Source of the DNA: Ephydatia muelleri
Lineage: Eukaryota; Porifera; Demospongiae; Spongillida; Spongillidae
Direction of reading: 5' to 3'
Length of the DNA stretch: 64,000 bases
Assembly (NCBI GenBank): GCA_013339895.1
Contig: JABACO010000004.1
Coordinates: 8,146,085-8,210,084, forward strand
The notes beneath the pieces were generated by a model. It was not told the DNA's origin, did not search any database, and saw only the letters and a list, made by a program, of their open reading frames with translations. Made by a program: the position numbers and the translations under genes. Below are positions 23,701 to 35,897 of this stretch, piece by piece (position 1 is the stretch's first letter; every line of letters starts with the position of its first letter).

Positions 23701-26700
23701 ACCTCAATAATCAGGACATTCAAGGTGGGTCTCAATGGTATCCACGTTACAGGGGTTCCACTGTAGTGCTGTTAAAATCATTAGCAGTGGCCTAACTTGT
23801 GAGAAAGTCAACCCAATAAGGATGTATATTTATCATGTAGCCCCATAGACCACTCATGGTGGCAACATAATCATGCCTGTACATGTACATGTATATGTGA
23901 ACATGCTTGAGATTTCTATATGTTCACAACTGATGTAATCAGTAGTTTACAGTACCAGATGAGTATGTACAATTACATTTGCCGTACTTAAACTCTAATA
24001 AATTTGTGCAATTTAACAATGTTTGTACCTTTCAACCATCTTTGGCAGTAGTAAATATGTCATCTGCAGAAGGAAGTATACATTTACATGCACATCCACA
24101 TTGTATTGTTTACAAATATACACAGCTACATGTACAATGTACTGTACATGCAATTGTGCTTATGCCATTAGACAGTAATGTCATTGAAGATATGCATGTA
24201 TACAAATTGTACATTCTTGCATCAAAACTAGTCCTGTTTGTAACATTACACTCTTGTCCTGGTATAACACAAAGCCCGATAATATATGAGCAACTAATAC
24301 AGAACATGTTGAAGCTGAATATGAATTGTTATTACCTGAACTGTTGCTTGGCAATTGAGTTCTATCAGATTACGGAGCCTCTAAGGGATGAAATAAGCAA
24401 ATTAGTGCAAGAGAAACTGACCAGAAGGATGTAAAGCTGTGTGTCTATATCGATCACTCAATTGTGTTGTGTACCACAATCTTACCACATCAGGGACTTG
24501 AAGAAAGTAGTCTGGGTATTCATAGCTGAGACCAACATTGTTGACTATAGAGTATTAATATTAGACACTAAGATATTTGCCAGCAAAATAATGCACTCAC
24601 TCAGCACTCCAATGTTCAAGTCATTGAGCTGTTTTGCTAGTTTTAGGTAGACACTTTGTCCATCAGTAAAGTCAACAGCAATTATAATAACCTGACGGTC
24701 ATATTTCTGTCCTGAAATAAACAGTCAATAAGACATTTCAAACAGCACAATCTGGGTACATACATGTAGATGAACTACTGTACATGGAATGGCTATAACC
24801 TCAGTATAAAATGTAGGTGAATGTTTAAATGTAGACTACACTTAGACTACATGTGTTAGTTCTATTTAATAGCTCACACCCTGCCAGGTGTGGTTTTAAA
24901 ACTTTGTTCCTGATGTAATAAAACATTGTAGCAGTATAAAGTGGTAAAGTTTGAAGTAAATTGAGTCGGGTGGTACTGATGTAAAATGGTGCACTTGTAG
25001 TTAGATGCATCACAAAAAAACTCGAAAAAACAAGGAAAGGTTGTTGAGGTAACTGCCATGGCATTGGTCATAAAAGAATATTTTTAAAAGGTAAAATCGC
25101 TGCGAACAGAAGAAGAGGGGGGGGGGGGGGGGGGGGGGGGAAGAGATTACTTCAAACCTGATGCTTTTGAGTGTGAGGATGAGGCTAACAATGATGAGGA
25201 AAGTGAGGAAGAGGAAAACGAGGACAATAGTGAAGGTGAAAACACTGAAGAAGATAGCAGGTGACTATTAAAGTTTTAAAACAGTACAATATTCCTCTTT
25301 GGCTCAATTTGCATTGTGCACAGAAATGAAAACAGTAAACTATGTAACAAAAGATCTTGAAGGAAATGTTTGATGATTTGGCTGCCTAACTAGTTAGGAT
25401 AACAGGTTAAGCAGTTGACCATGGGATTAAAGGTTAAGCTTCGACACATGTACAGTGTACATGTACATTTACATGTATAGGTTTGGGTAATGAACACGTA
25501 AATATTGTTACCACTGATACTTAATTTTATTATTGCTTGAACACTTCATGTAAATATGCATGCATTTATACTATTAGATTTGAATAATGAGACATCATAA
25601 TTGTGTTGTTCAACTGAATACTATAGCTATATAACTACTTCATATAGACCCCTTGCCGTGTCATGTGATAAGGTTCAAGACATTAGTGACCATATATATC
25701 TGGGGTGAGAGTAGTGCATTATTTTGAATCATGTATTTTTCATTATGTACTGAATGATGAAAAAATTGAACTCTTCATGCAGGTTCTGTGACATTTATTA
25801 ACACCTATTGCTTCCATGCTGGCTGGGTTCTCTGACAGCTACCCTGGGAAAGGCACAGTCTATACTAAGATTGATCTACTGCAGGCGTACCATCAGATGG
25901 AACTAGAAGAGACTACCAAGGATTTACTAGTGATCAATACACACAAAGGACTGTACAAGGATTGCCTTTTGGAAGGAATACATCTGCCCTGGCCATTGGC
26001 AGTGAAGCTTTGAACAAGTTTTGCGAGCAATTCCAAAGATTCAGTGTCTCTTGGATGACATTATACTGGCTGGAGAGGATGAAGATAAGCACCTTAAGTT
26101 GGTAGAACAAGCCTAGGACACCTTGACCAATAAAACCTAACTATCACCCTCATGTATAAAAAGAGTGTGTTCCAGAAGAAGGCCATTGTGGACATTGGAT
26201 TGACAAGGATGGTTTACACAAGACCTTGGAAAAGATCAAGGCAACTACAGAGGCACCTCACCACTGTCCGTTTCCCATCTTTTTAGGAATGGTTAATTAT
26301 TATCATACGTTTCTTCCAAACTTGTTGTCAATGTTGGCACCCCTGTATTGCCTGTTACAAAGGCAAAAATCGTGGAAATGTTCTGAAGATTGCGTAGCTG
26401 CCTTCATGCCAATGCAGATGTCCTGTCTCGTCTATCAATACCAGGGAAGGATGAAGCTACCCATAACAGCAGGAAAGTTGAAGGAATGACTAGAAAGGAT
26501 CTGGTTCTGAGGAAAGTACTGGATTATGTACTAAACAGATGGCCAAAACAGACAGAAGAATCTTTTTAAAGGATGTATTTTGACAAACGAAATGAACCTG
26601 GTGTGGAACAGGGATGCGTAATGTGGAGAATGAGGGTCGTAATCCCTAATAGTCTTCGTGATCAAGTATTAGACGAGCTTCATGGTGGGCACCTAGGGGT

Positions 26701-29700
26701 GTTAAAGATGCAGAGATTAGCTCGTAGCCATGTGTGGCGGCCAGGTTTGGGACTCGGATATAGAAGAAGCTACTCGCAGTTGTCCTGACTGTCAAGTGAT
26801 GAAGCAGGAACCAAAGCTCACTCCTGTACATCCATGGGAATTTCCAGATGGTCCATGGAGAAGAATTCATGTAGATTTTGCAGAACCTTCGTTAGTAAGG
26901 TGTTTTTGGTTGTTGTAGACGCTTATACCAAGTTGCCAGAGTTATCATGAAACAGGCAAATGCAGAACAGACAATAGAAGAGCTTCGACGCATGTTCTCA
27001 AGATAGGGAATTCCACTACAACTGGTGACAGATAATGGCTCACAATTTGTTGACACAGTATTTGAGCGATTTACGAAGTTGAATAAATTAGAGCCAGTTC
27101 TTACCACCCAGCTACTAATGGGTTGGCCAAAAGGTTCGTACAGACACTAAAACAGTCTCTAGTCTCTCACTAGAACTGCAAACTACTACATGTGCCATTT
27201 TCCCACTTGCAAAGATTTCACAAACTGTACATGTACTGTACCCCACCCACACAATCAACTAGTGTTTTTAACTGCGCTTCATATATTTGCGACTCAACTC
27301 TACATTTATGGCTAAATTCCTACATTTGCAGCTCAACCTAGATGTACATGTAGGACTCAATCACAATTTGTGTACATGTATGTCACATGGGAGCAGTGCT
27401 TCACGTGTAATCACAAAGGCAAAATGACACATCAATAATGACGTCTTGTTCAGACAGCTATGAGAAAAGAATAACATGCTATGAATATGGTGAATTCAAG
27501 CACACATGTATGTAAACCTAGCAATGGAGGAAGACCTTACCAAGCACAAAAGACTTAACTGATTTCAGTTGCTACGGCTTCCAACTTCTCTTGTGACCTG
27601 CTCATTATTACCACATTCAACCCAAGACGTGCCAACTGGGACAACAAAAAGAACCAGACCAGTAAATAGCCAATTACATTGCACTACCATGCATACATGT
27701 GCATCATGCTTACACGTACAATGTTTATACACAATATGTCATACACAATATGTCATGATGGCATCTTCATCACTAATAATAGTCATTAACGAAAGAGATT
27801 AATCCAACAGACGCTTGCATCCTCCATTTGATTTTCAGTGACTAAACTCCTCCTTATTGTAGGTCACTAAATGTTACTTCCCACTATGGATTATCAATGA
27901 GTCCTTGAAGTATAAATACACGTACTGCATGTACAGTACAATTTGAGAACCCACTAATTTGTACATTCATGTCTAGTAGGCCCATGTCACTGCTTACGCT
28001 CATTGGCTCAGCCCTTTGTTTCTGCACTTAAACTGACAGAATGAGATATTCCTGGGACTACATGTACGTTAAGGGAACCTACAATCTGTGGATCAAATAC
28101 AATGGCGTGCTTTGGTGCTGTCGTATTAACTCTTTCGCGGGCAACAGCGCAATATTGCGCCGCAGCTGCTATAATGACGCCACTTTTTATCTAACCATTA
28201 ATGCTTTTGGAGTCCATAACATCCCGGTATTGTTCAGAGGAAATATTATTTGCTTGTCAAATTCGCAGAAGTTGTTTACAAGGAACATTTTCCCGAAACA
28301 GCAATTGCCTATGCACTAATTTAATTTATACTAATTTAAACTTCATGATCACGGCTTCAGTTAACTGAAGCTGTGATCATGAAGAACTTGAAATTAGCAT
28401 AATTTCGAGGCAATTATTGCAGTGACTTTCCTCTGAACAATGTGTTGTTGACTCCAAAAACATTATAATGGTTAGATTCTTTATAGCAACTGTGGAGCAA
28501 TAATGCGTTGCCGCCCACGAAAGAGTTAAGGTGCCCATGTCATGGTAGTGATGACAAAGATAGTTGGTGGTTTGTGTAGAAGCTGTGCATAACTGCTACA
28601 TGTACATAAGGAACACTGTAGTCCTTTGTCCACACAAAAGATGGCTCACTCTGCTTTTGTGTTCATTATTGGGCTCTGAATGCTGTCTCAAAACCAGACA
28701 AGTTTCCTGACTATCTTGCATTGACGACATCCCTGACTCAGCTCGAGAAGTCTAAGTACTTTTTTGACAAAGAACAGCAATAAAATCCATTACCATCTTT
28801 CAGTCTACCTTCATCACCTCTGTACTTGTATCTGTAAATTTGCCTACATGTGCTGTTATTCATATTTGGCAATGTGGACATCCTGTAATTTGAGGTTTTG
28901 GTGCAGTACCACAAAAGTTCAAGGCCGTTTATCTTAAGCAATTCACTTCAGAGGTTTGGTAAAAGCTTTGAGAAAGAAAAGATCCTATGTGCAGTACAGA
29001 CCTTTGAAGCATGTGATAGTTCATGATAGACACATATTTGATCTAAAAATGATTGCTGAATTGAATTTGCATTTTGCTCTAATAAAGAACACTTCTCTTC
29101 TCTGTAACGAACAATAATTCACTGGATCACTGTATAGAGAGATCCAGGATGTACATGTGTAGCACCAACCACTTCTACACTACTAGAATCTTGCATGCAG
29201 AAACACAGATGCAGCCAGTTGTCAAAACTCATACTTGATATTTGCATTTCTGTGTTTAGCAAGGAACCATGCAGAGAATGAATGATAATCAATGTATCTG
29301 TTCCCCTTATGGTGTACAAGCAGGTACAATGTATGTGCCCATAATGTCAATACACATGTACAAGCATTTCAAGCAGCATTTACAGGTATATCTGAGGTTT
29401 ATTTTTGGCTCCAAAAATGCTCTGCTACATGATGTTTATCTCACTAGGCCACGATGTAATACATCACAAAGTTAGGTGGCAATTATTTGCTGCATCATAG
29501 AGATGCCATGTATCTTCTCATACTTGGGTATGTTTAACTAAATTGTATGGTATACGCTGTACGTATGTGTGATTATTATTTATACGTCAGTATGCAGAAA
29601 ACATCAGGGATTGCAATGTCACTCAAAGCCGTTGGGTGCATTTTAAGCCAGACTGGTGCATGTGTTAGTCCATGTGAAGTGGGAGAGGTGAAAGTATTAT

Positions 29701-32700
29701 GAAGTACAGTGTTTCAAATATGTACAATCATAATAGTGCAAAAGTGATGCCGGCAAAGGAGATGTGTTGTGGGTGAACATCAGTCTCACTTGCATATTCC
29801 CCTTTACATGCAAGATATGGCATTTTGATAGTACCATGACATCACTGCCAGAAGCCTTTTGTTTTGCCAGAGATACTTTCTTTATCGAGCTATTTAACGC
29901 AGATCTATAGTACTGTAGTAAATCACAATGTGTGTAATGAAATTTGTTTTCTCAGTACAAATAAATAGAATATACAAATAACATTAAAGATAGACAAATA
30001 TATATATTTTTAATGCTAATGCATGATTGTAGTAAGTGATGCCCTATCATCAAAGCCCAATCCACTCCTCCACTTCACCCTGGATCCCCTCAGATACAAG
30101 CTTGATGGTCGAACCAGGGCAAATAAGAGTCGTGCTCTGACATTATGCACATGTTTCAGCATATGTTCTGTCTCTCTCTAGAGGAGCCCATCAACAGATG
30201 TCATGTCAAAAGGAGTAAATGCACCTCTCCTATCTTCAACTGCCTTTTTGTACAGTTTCTTTTCTAGAGCCCCTCCAAGATTGATTCTGGTGTTCAATGA
30301 AGGTGAGATGGTGCGTCTGTGTCAATGACTTTTACATCCAACAACGCTTCCACTTGAGGAGTCCAAACACCTCAAATGCCTAGATCGGCCCTCAATCCTG
30401 GAACATGTGCTTGGGAGTCAGCCTCTTTAACTATTGGTTCGCGTACAACCCGAGTCCATACTTGAGCAGCCATATCTCCAAGACAGTCCCGAACTTCGTT
30501 ACGTCGCTGGATGACAAGGTCACCTGTCTTACAGTCTAATGCATGTTGCGATGTGAAATCTGCATTACATCCATCACACTTGATAGGTAAACAGGAAGGT
30601 TGTCATTGGTAACGAATGGCCAAACCATCCTAATCTGGGAGGGTAAATGACAACTCTCTAATGGAACCACATTCAGCTATGCTGAAGTTTTGCCTTTCAT
30701 TGCCCTTCGTAGTGACCTCTGTCGCTCGTGTGTGAACTTTGTAGAATGGACTCAAGCTGGACTTGTGTAAATTCTCTTGAACTTTACGGTGCAGCTGACT
30801 GGCCTTATTGAGTGTATCCAGATGACTTGTGTCGCAAAATGTATCGCTATCTTTCAAGACATTGGCAACAACAACTGTGCTTGTTTAGATGTATTGTAGA
30901 CCTCTGTTGGTACGAATGTGGGGTCAAGTACTCCTAGACCTGCTAGGCATGTTGATAGTGTGAACAACTGCAGTTTAGTATCAGATAGGCTTCCATCAAA
31001 CAACACAGGGAAAAAATACTTCTGGATTGTCAAATTCATCACTGCAACCCACCACTACCCTTTGTATGAAGCCCCACCTATCCTGTTATCATAAAGACCA
31101 GAAGAAATCCTTCGTGAACTTCAGCTATCTGAAAAAACATCCGAGGCCCCATGACTGAGTGTGCTCAAGGTATTTTCATGACTGAGTTTGGCTATCAATC
31201 TCATTTCCCTGGGCTTCTCGTTCTTATCAATATTGTCACGTACCATATTGTATTCACCCAGGCTGGCATGGAAGATCTTGTACCCTCTTCAAAAAGAGCA
31301 CGATCATGATCTCAGAAAATGAGATTTCTGCTACTGAGGAAACATTGCTTGATGGTGAGTACTCTGGTGAACTAACATCCTGTCCTCTTGTTCTGTTGTT
31401 TATTTTTGCTTTTTTAAGTTGATTATGCATCTAATACACAACACATGCATTAAGTAGGGGAGGGTAAGGCACCACCAGTCATGACTAAACATCAGTTTTT
31501 GTTGTTTTATTTTAGTTTGTTATTTAGAGGCAGCAGAAAAGAGAAAAATGTTATAAATTTGGCGGAAAGTTATCATTGTTGAATCAGAACACCATTAACC
31601 TTAAGTAACTTCAGTGTAATGGCAAAAACACTCAATGTAAGTTCTGCTCCTGCATTTGAAAAAAACATCCTTATACAAACTGCTCTCCCAACAAAATGGC
31701 CATTGTTCAAATTCTGAACTTTTGCTGACTACTTGTACTACAAAAGCTGCTGAGCGCTAGAGGGCACAAAGACATAAACTACTTCTCAATGTCAGATAGA
31801 AATGGAGCAAAATGTGCATAGAAACCATATATGAGTTGATTGAAAGTGTGCTACGGAGAAATATTTTTTGACGTTAGGCTATCGTAGTTAGGTAATGACC
31901 AATTATAAACAGATTCTTTGCACTATAAATTAAGCAAAATACTTCATTTTGATGTAGCACCCACAAGTGTTCAATTTGTCCACTGCGCAATTCTTAAACA
32001 AAGGAGGCCTTTTGCCACCTGGCCCGCTCTTTTGATGAGTTTATATTTACAGTGAATGATGACCAGAAGACTCAATGGGGAACTAAGGACATGTTAGTGA
32101 TTAAACCCAAAGGAAAGGGATCTGGAAGTATGGTGTCAGACTTTGCAGATGAGAAAAACGGACATTTTTCTGTCATAGAGGGCAGTGATGGAAGCAAATG
32201 GTCAAGGCCAAGTTCCTTCAACAGGTTGAAAAGCTGTTGAATTTGCTGATTAGTATCCTAAGATTGAAGGATACAAAGTAACATGGGTATCTGACAATAG
32301 CAGCTGTTATTCCCGGGCAGCACTTGTTGCCATGCACATGAATACCAAAGGTGGAGGAAAACAGCCTTTGTATCAAGGATACCTACATGTACCATGTGGC
32401 AAGGAAAGGTACAAAGTGTTAATAGTGAAGGAACTCCTGAAGGAGAGGGGGAATTACACCTGAAGAAATGGCACTGGCTGAGATGAGAGACTCATCTGGA
32501 CTTCCAAGAGGAAAAGACCTGTCTTGAACACTTCATCCATCAACATGGCCACACAATCAATTGTATCAGTTTGTCTGCCCTCAGAGATTATCGATAACAG
32601 AGATATACAGTAACTACATGTACATCATTGCTCTCAACCTAGCCAGCTACTTCATTGTCAGATGAGCCTTGCAGTTCAAGGCATTCTGCTGAGACAAGTC

Positions 32701-34725
32701 TCCAAAGTGCTTTGGGTTACATCAACCACTACATGTTCAGTAGCAAAGGATGCCATTCTTGGTGAAGAGATGATGGCTCAAATCTCAGTGGCTGGGAGAA
32801 GAGAAGGACCCAAGCCATTAACCACAAGATGATATTGCCAAGCTAAGGAGTGCAGTGCCTCTGCACCTGAATTTGAAGTCACACAGAAAACTGCATGGAA
32901 CTGCATGTATTGGCCAAGCATGTGATGGGCCTGTGAAAGACAAAAGATTAACACACCAGTTGCATGTCTTGTTAATGGAGCTGCTGCAATGCATGTGTGG
33001 CATAACTCATTTTCAATCTCAGAGCCCCCTTTTCTACATGTATGATTATCTACAGATAGCCAGATCTTTGGGTGCATTTGAGTTGTAGTTAATTACAGCA
33101 AGATGCATCCAGCAGTTATAATAGACTGGTGTACACCAAAATTGAAATACTAAATAAATGTAAACCATTCCACAATGGAATGCACTCATACATGTACATG
33201 TACACACCCACTTGCACTCATATGAGCATGTGTATCTGAACAGTAGTCACTGATTAAAAACACTAAAATGAACTTCTTTAAAAATATATATACACCATGG
33301 TAGTCCAATGTCTGAGCTAAATAAAGGATATATAAACAGAATGACGTACTGTACCTTCTCCAAACTGCATCATCACAAGGTGTATCAACATACACTCTTG
33401 CGTATGCATTGCACATACATGTATATTATATGCAAGTTTCAAATGGCAAAATTTACACTGTACCTCAAGAGCATATCCCTTGCCAATGCCTTCAGATGCA
33501 CCTGTAATGACTAAAAACAGCAGAAATAATGCAAATACACTTAAAAACAGATGCTACACAGATGTCAACAGACGTACATCCTTAAAATATATGAACACTT
33601 CAAGCACATATTTCAGGGTATCCCATAATAAAGAAAAATTTAATTAGATCAATGTTATTTAATGTATGAAAAGACATTGCCATGAACAAAAATACAACTT
33701 AGTATGTTAGGTCCAAAATAACTACATCTACATGTATATGTAATAATCCCAACCGACGAATCTTCAAAACATAATATTATGTTCCTGTATTTACCGATTA
33801 ACACCAAAATATTTTTGTTTAACTAAAGTAGAGTTAGATTCTTCAAAACATATGTTCCTGTATAACCGATTAACACCGAAATATTTTTGTTTAACTAAAG
33901 TAGAGTTGTCCAAAATCAAATAAATGAGGCAGCAGAGTAATGTTGGGTAGCAATACGAACTGAAGCCGTGAACATGAATAAGTTCTAATTGGTATATAAT
34001 GTTTCAAAGGATCTGGAAGAATTCTTTGGTAACGGTAAACACATCGTTACACAGAAATGTGTCTCTCGGTGTTAACCGGTTAAGCATCAAAAGTGTGCAA
34101 AAAGATGTTCAAGTTTAGCAAGACACTTTCATGGTTTCACTCATATTTCACTAAACATAGAATGTACTGAGACTGCTTCCCACAAGTAGTAAGATTTTAA
34201 GGCGAACGATTGCACTGCAGCTATAGTAACCATTTCTCTTGATTGTGGGATACTGTGTACTGTTTTTTTGGCAAGCATTCCATTAACAGAACTGCTGCCT
34301 ATATATGTGTAAATGTACATCATATAGGTATCAATTTAGACGTTTTTGCGTTACGTGATTTAGACACTTGCGCCACACGATACGCTTGCTATGCTGAATA
34401 CCAACGATTCTATGAATAAGTAAATGCTAAGCAATAAGATGAATTTGTCATAGACATAGCATACCTGACATGAACTGTGGACACAGTAGTAGTAGTCCAC
34501 AGTGGGGGTGGGGGGCGGGGCCAACATAACAATTAATAGTCCTCGCTTACCGGCCCATTCTCCATATTTTTTTAGGTCGATTCGCCATATACCCATCGGA
34601 GCAAGGAAGTAGGCATGAAAGTCACTTGCTAATCTCCACGCTGTTCCTATCAGAACTTTAGCAAGGTAGCCGGCCCCAACGATTGAAACTAGGTTACTGT
34701 TTGCGCATAGTAAGAAATATAACAT
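17755..34725 (-). CDS. HSD17B12-like very-long-chain 3-ketoacyl-CoA reductase (SDR)
   Basis: Eight exons, in transcript order: 34725-34551, 33510-33464, 27635-27560, 24711-24601, 22084-22003, 18295-18230, 18095-17946, 17886-17755. Phases agree at each visible junction. Exon 1 gives an N-terminal hydrophobic segment and LKKYGEWA. Exon 2 gives the nucleotide-binding TGASEGIG. Exon 3 gives LGLNVVIMSRSQEKLEAV, and exon 4 IIIAVDFTDGQ...LNIGVL. Exon 5 carries the catalytic Ser (NMSSISFF) and YAASK, the Tyr-x3-Lys motif. Later exons give FVNYFSDGLRMEYGNKGIIVQ and SVTPGLVTTQMSK, then a C-terminal hydrophobic and basic end. This is the ER-membrane reductase of fatty-acid elongation in animals. The part expected to hold NNVG (about 50 residues, phase 1 in, phase 2 out) was not found between 22085 and 24600. 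The large introns are full of transposons. Confidence 0.8.
18525..20935 (+). mobile_element. Ty3/gypsy element, degraded, in intron of the HSD17B12-like gene
   Basis: A putative 131-bp 5' LTR (TGTTGGGAA... to ...TATTACA, 18525-18655) is followed directly by the primer site TGGTGGCAGTAAG (18656-18668), then gag (EQFRVASGLREQDED, FLYCLGEEADDAL). A deletion follows, then RT (KLPFGISSAPELFQRLI; FLGHIMDATGIRGDPEK), RNase H (LSADPSSYGLGVVVLQKLGA), the end peptide VLSRAPTATL, integrase (GHQGVMKCRLRAIEAIWWPG; PWQKVGTDFFEWQG; LVEDYFSRYIEIV) and the C-terminal element (AVTPRSYIVNTPSGQLRRNSRH). A 3' LTR was not found downstream of 20935. Orientation is opposite to the host gene. Confidence 0.75.
20936..24600. 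other. HSD17B12-like intronic sequence
   Basis: Apart from exon 22003-22084 I see no gene. Open + frames at 23326-23538 and 23979-24434 (151 codons) have no recognised motif. The latter is rich in TACATG-derived codons, as expected from the local word bias. Confidence 0.4.
25117..25266 (+). other. G24 homopolymer followed by acidic-repeat coding-like stretch
   Basis: A run of 24 G (25117-25140) is followed by a short open stretch giving DYFKPDAFECEDE and then a Glu/Asp/Asn-rich tract ending at a possible donor (AG|GTGACT). Acidic N-termini like this occur in some transposases, but nothing identifies it. Confidence 0.3.
25816..27180 (+). mobile_element. Second intronic Ty3/gypsy pol remnant
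   Basis: Pieces in order: RT (VYTKIDLLQAYHQMELEE, DLLVINTHKGLY, QCLLDDIILAGEDEDKH with an LLDD at the YxDD position), thumb (FLGMVNYYHTFLPNLLSMLAPLY), a deletion into the SRL end peptide, integrase zinc module (LDELHGGHLGVLKMQRLARSHVW; SCPDCQVMK) and core (PWEFPDGPWRRIHVDFAEP, VVDAYTKLPEV, LVTDNGSQF). The core D and D residues are visible, but the remainder is truncated near 27180. The lineage differs from the other two gypsy copies. No LTRs were seen. Confidence 0.75.
28126..28529. mobile_element. Foldback MITE with TTAA target duplication
   Basis: Left end TTAACTCTTTCGCGGGC and right end GCCCACGAAAGAGTTAA are inverted copies. Similarity continues inward through most of both arms to a central palindrome near 28345-28385 (TTCATGATCAC...GTGATCATGAA). 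TTAA at both ends (28126-28129, 28526-28529) is the piggyBac-type target duplication. No coding sequence is present. It lies in an intron of the HSD17B12-like gene. Confidence 0.8.
28530..30029. other. Intronic sequence, nothing identified
   Basis: Only short frames are seen on both strands, without recognised motifs. AT-rich sequence with a TATATATA stretch lies near 29999-30010. Confidence 0.4.
30030..31260 (-). pseudogene. Retroelement ORF C-terminal remnant
   Basis: On the minus strand, LPVLFDGSLSDTKLQLFTLS-like and LAGLGVLDPTFVP (31042-30900) resemble the end of an RT-associated region in invertebrate retroelement proteins (FSLPxRxGGLGxxxP). Further on, IKCDGCNADFTSQHALDC (30590-30530) forms a CxxC...HxxxC knuckle followed by RRNEVRDCLGDMA and VVREPIV. 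The order matches multi-copy proteins I recall from cnidarian and sponge genomes downstream of a reverse transcriptase. Stops near 30857 and elsewhere break it. The precise clade is unknown. Confidence 0.5.
32040..33080 (+). pseudogene. DDE transposase-like remnant
   Basis: At 32052-32180, NDDQKTQWGTKDMLVIKPKG, GSMVSDFADEKNGHF resembles the segment before the first catalytic Asp of a transposase family common in cnidarians, sponges and fungi (MVSDFxDExNGxL). Later pieces in other frames (LEHFIHQHGHTINCISLPS near 32525) correspond to the region before the HCELNPIE motif, which is not found. Many stops are present. Family naming is uncertain. Confidence 0.4.
33761..33907. repeat. Tandem duplicate (~70 bp x2)
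   Basis: Units 33761-33835 and 33840-33907 both run TCTTCAAAACATA...CCGATTAACACC...TTTTTGTTTAACTAAAG...GAGTT, the second with a short internal deletion. A related inverted word (CGGTGTTAACCGGTTAA) lies at 34067-34083, hinting at a MITE remnant. Confidence 0.7.
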
Positions 34726-35897
34726 TGTTTGGAACTCGAGACCACTTACGAAAGCAAGCCGTAGCCCTGCAGATGCGGTAGAGAGAGTCGCCCGAAGGAA
34801 GACATGATAAACAACGTGACCAGTCCCCAGGCTTTTACAATTTTGCGTACATAGCATCAATATTTTTAATGCTGTGTTTGGTGCAGTTTGTGAAGATAGT
34901 GCGTTACTTTATAGGTATTCAAGAACTAATATGTAGTATTGAGCAAGAGGCTCTGAGAAAATGACTTAAGTTCAGAGACTCAGTGTTTAGCTTAGCAGTC
35001 ATGATCATGCGTTATAGACATACGGCATGCGATCAAATAGTACTGTTAAGTTTAGTAACCGGTTGACAATAGAACAGACCATCTGAGACGCATGCGCAGT
35101 GAGTGAGGCAGAGTTCGGTTCGGCTGCATATTTAAGAACCATTCTATTCTGTAGGGCAGGCGTCAGTCTAATTTAAACTCCACAGTATGCGGCATCGAGA
35201 ACTGTGGCGGACCTGGCGTATTATACTAGCTTATTGTGTTGTCCGAGTGCTTGTTGTGATACGTATGACGTGTGTGGCTAAGCTACTACAACTCTGACTG
35301 TCTCAATAAGAAATTATTCTTCATCCGGCTTACGCAATACGATATGCACAAGTCTTGATAGTCCGCATTTCATGATCGTCCCATAACTGTTAGTCACGCT
35401 AATAATCCATTCAATTTCTAGTCTTTTACCCAATGCTTTGTACCTTCATTGAGCTTCCAGATCAAGGCTGCATGAACTGCAATTCAATTCTGAATTTAAG
35501 GTAATTGGACTTTCTGGAATCAGTGATTAAGGGCAATGGCAAATAGTAATTGTTATTCAAAATGCCAGTTTATCGGATTTAGATATCGTAGCATGCTGAG
35601 TTCCAACCTCCTGTGTTAAAGCGAAGTAATTTATTTGAAATGGTTTATGCACCTGGTGTTGGTATAGTGGTCTGAATCCTTACTTCGTGATTCAACACAT
35701 GAATTGCAATTATTATGTGTATATGCAAAGTTCTAATGTTCATTAGTATGGCATTATAACTGCATGCATTTCAGTACACATTTTGTAAATAGATGCAAAT
35801 ACATGTATATGTTACATGGATATGCACTTAATAACAGTACTCGAATATCTATAAACAAGTATCATAACCAGGTATATGGGCCTGACTTTGTAAAACA
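34726..35897. other. Region between HSD17B12-like 5' end and GH38-like 3' end
   Basis: It should contain the promoter of the HSD17B12-like gene and the 3' UTR of the GH38-like gene. A more GC-rich block at about 35040-35330 with an AATAAG near 35305 could be a solo LTR, but I found no paired terminal repeat or target duplication. Confidence 0.35.

Noticed and set aside
23979..24434. 151-codon open frame on the + strand
   Set aside because: No recognisable motif, lies antisense within an intron of the HSD17B12-like gene, and its composition follows the TACATG word bias.
35040..35340. Solo LTR
   Set aside because: Suggestive composition and AATAAG, but no matching terminal repeat or target duplication could be identified.
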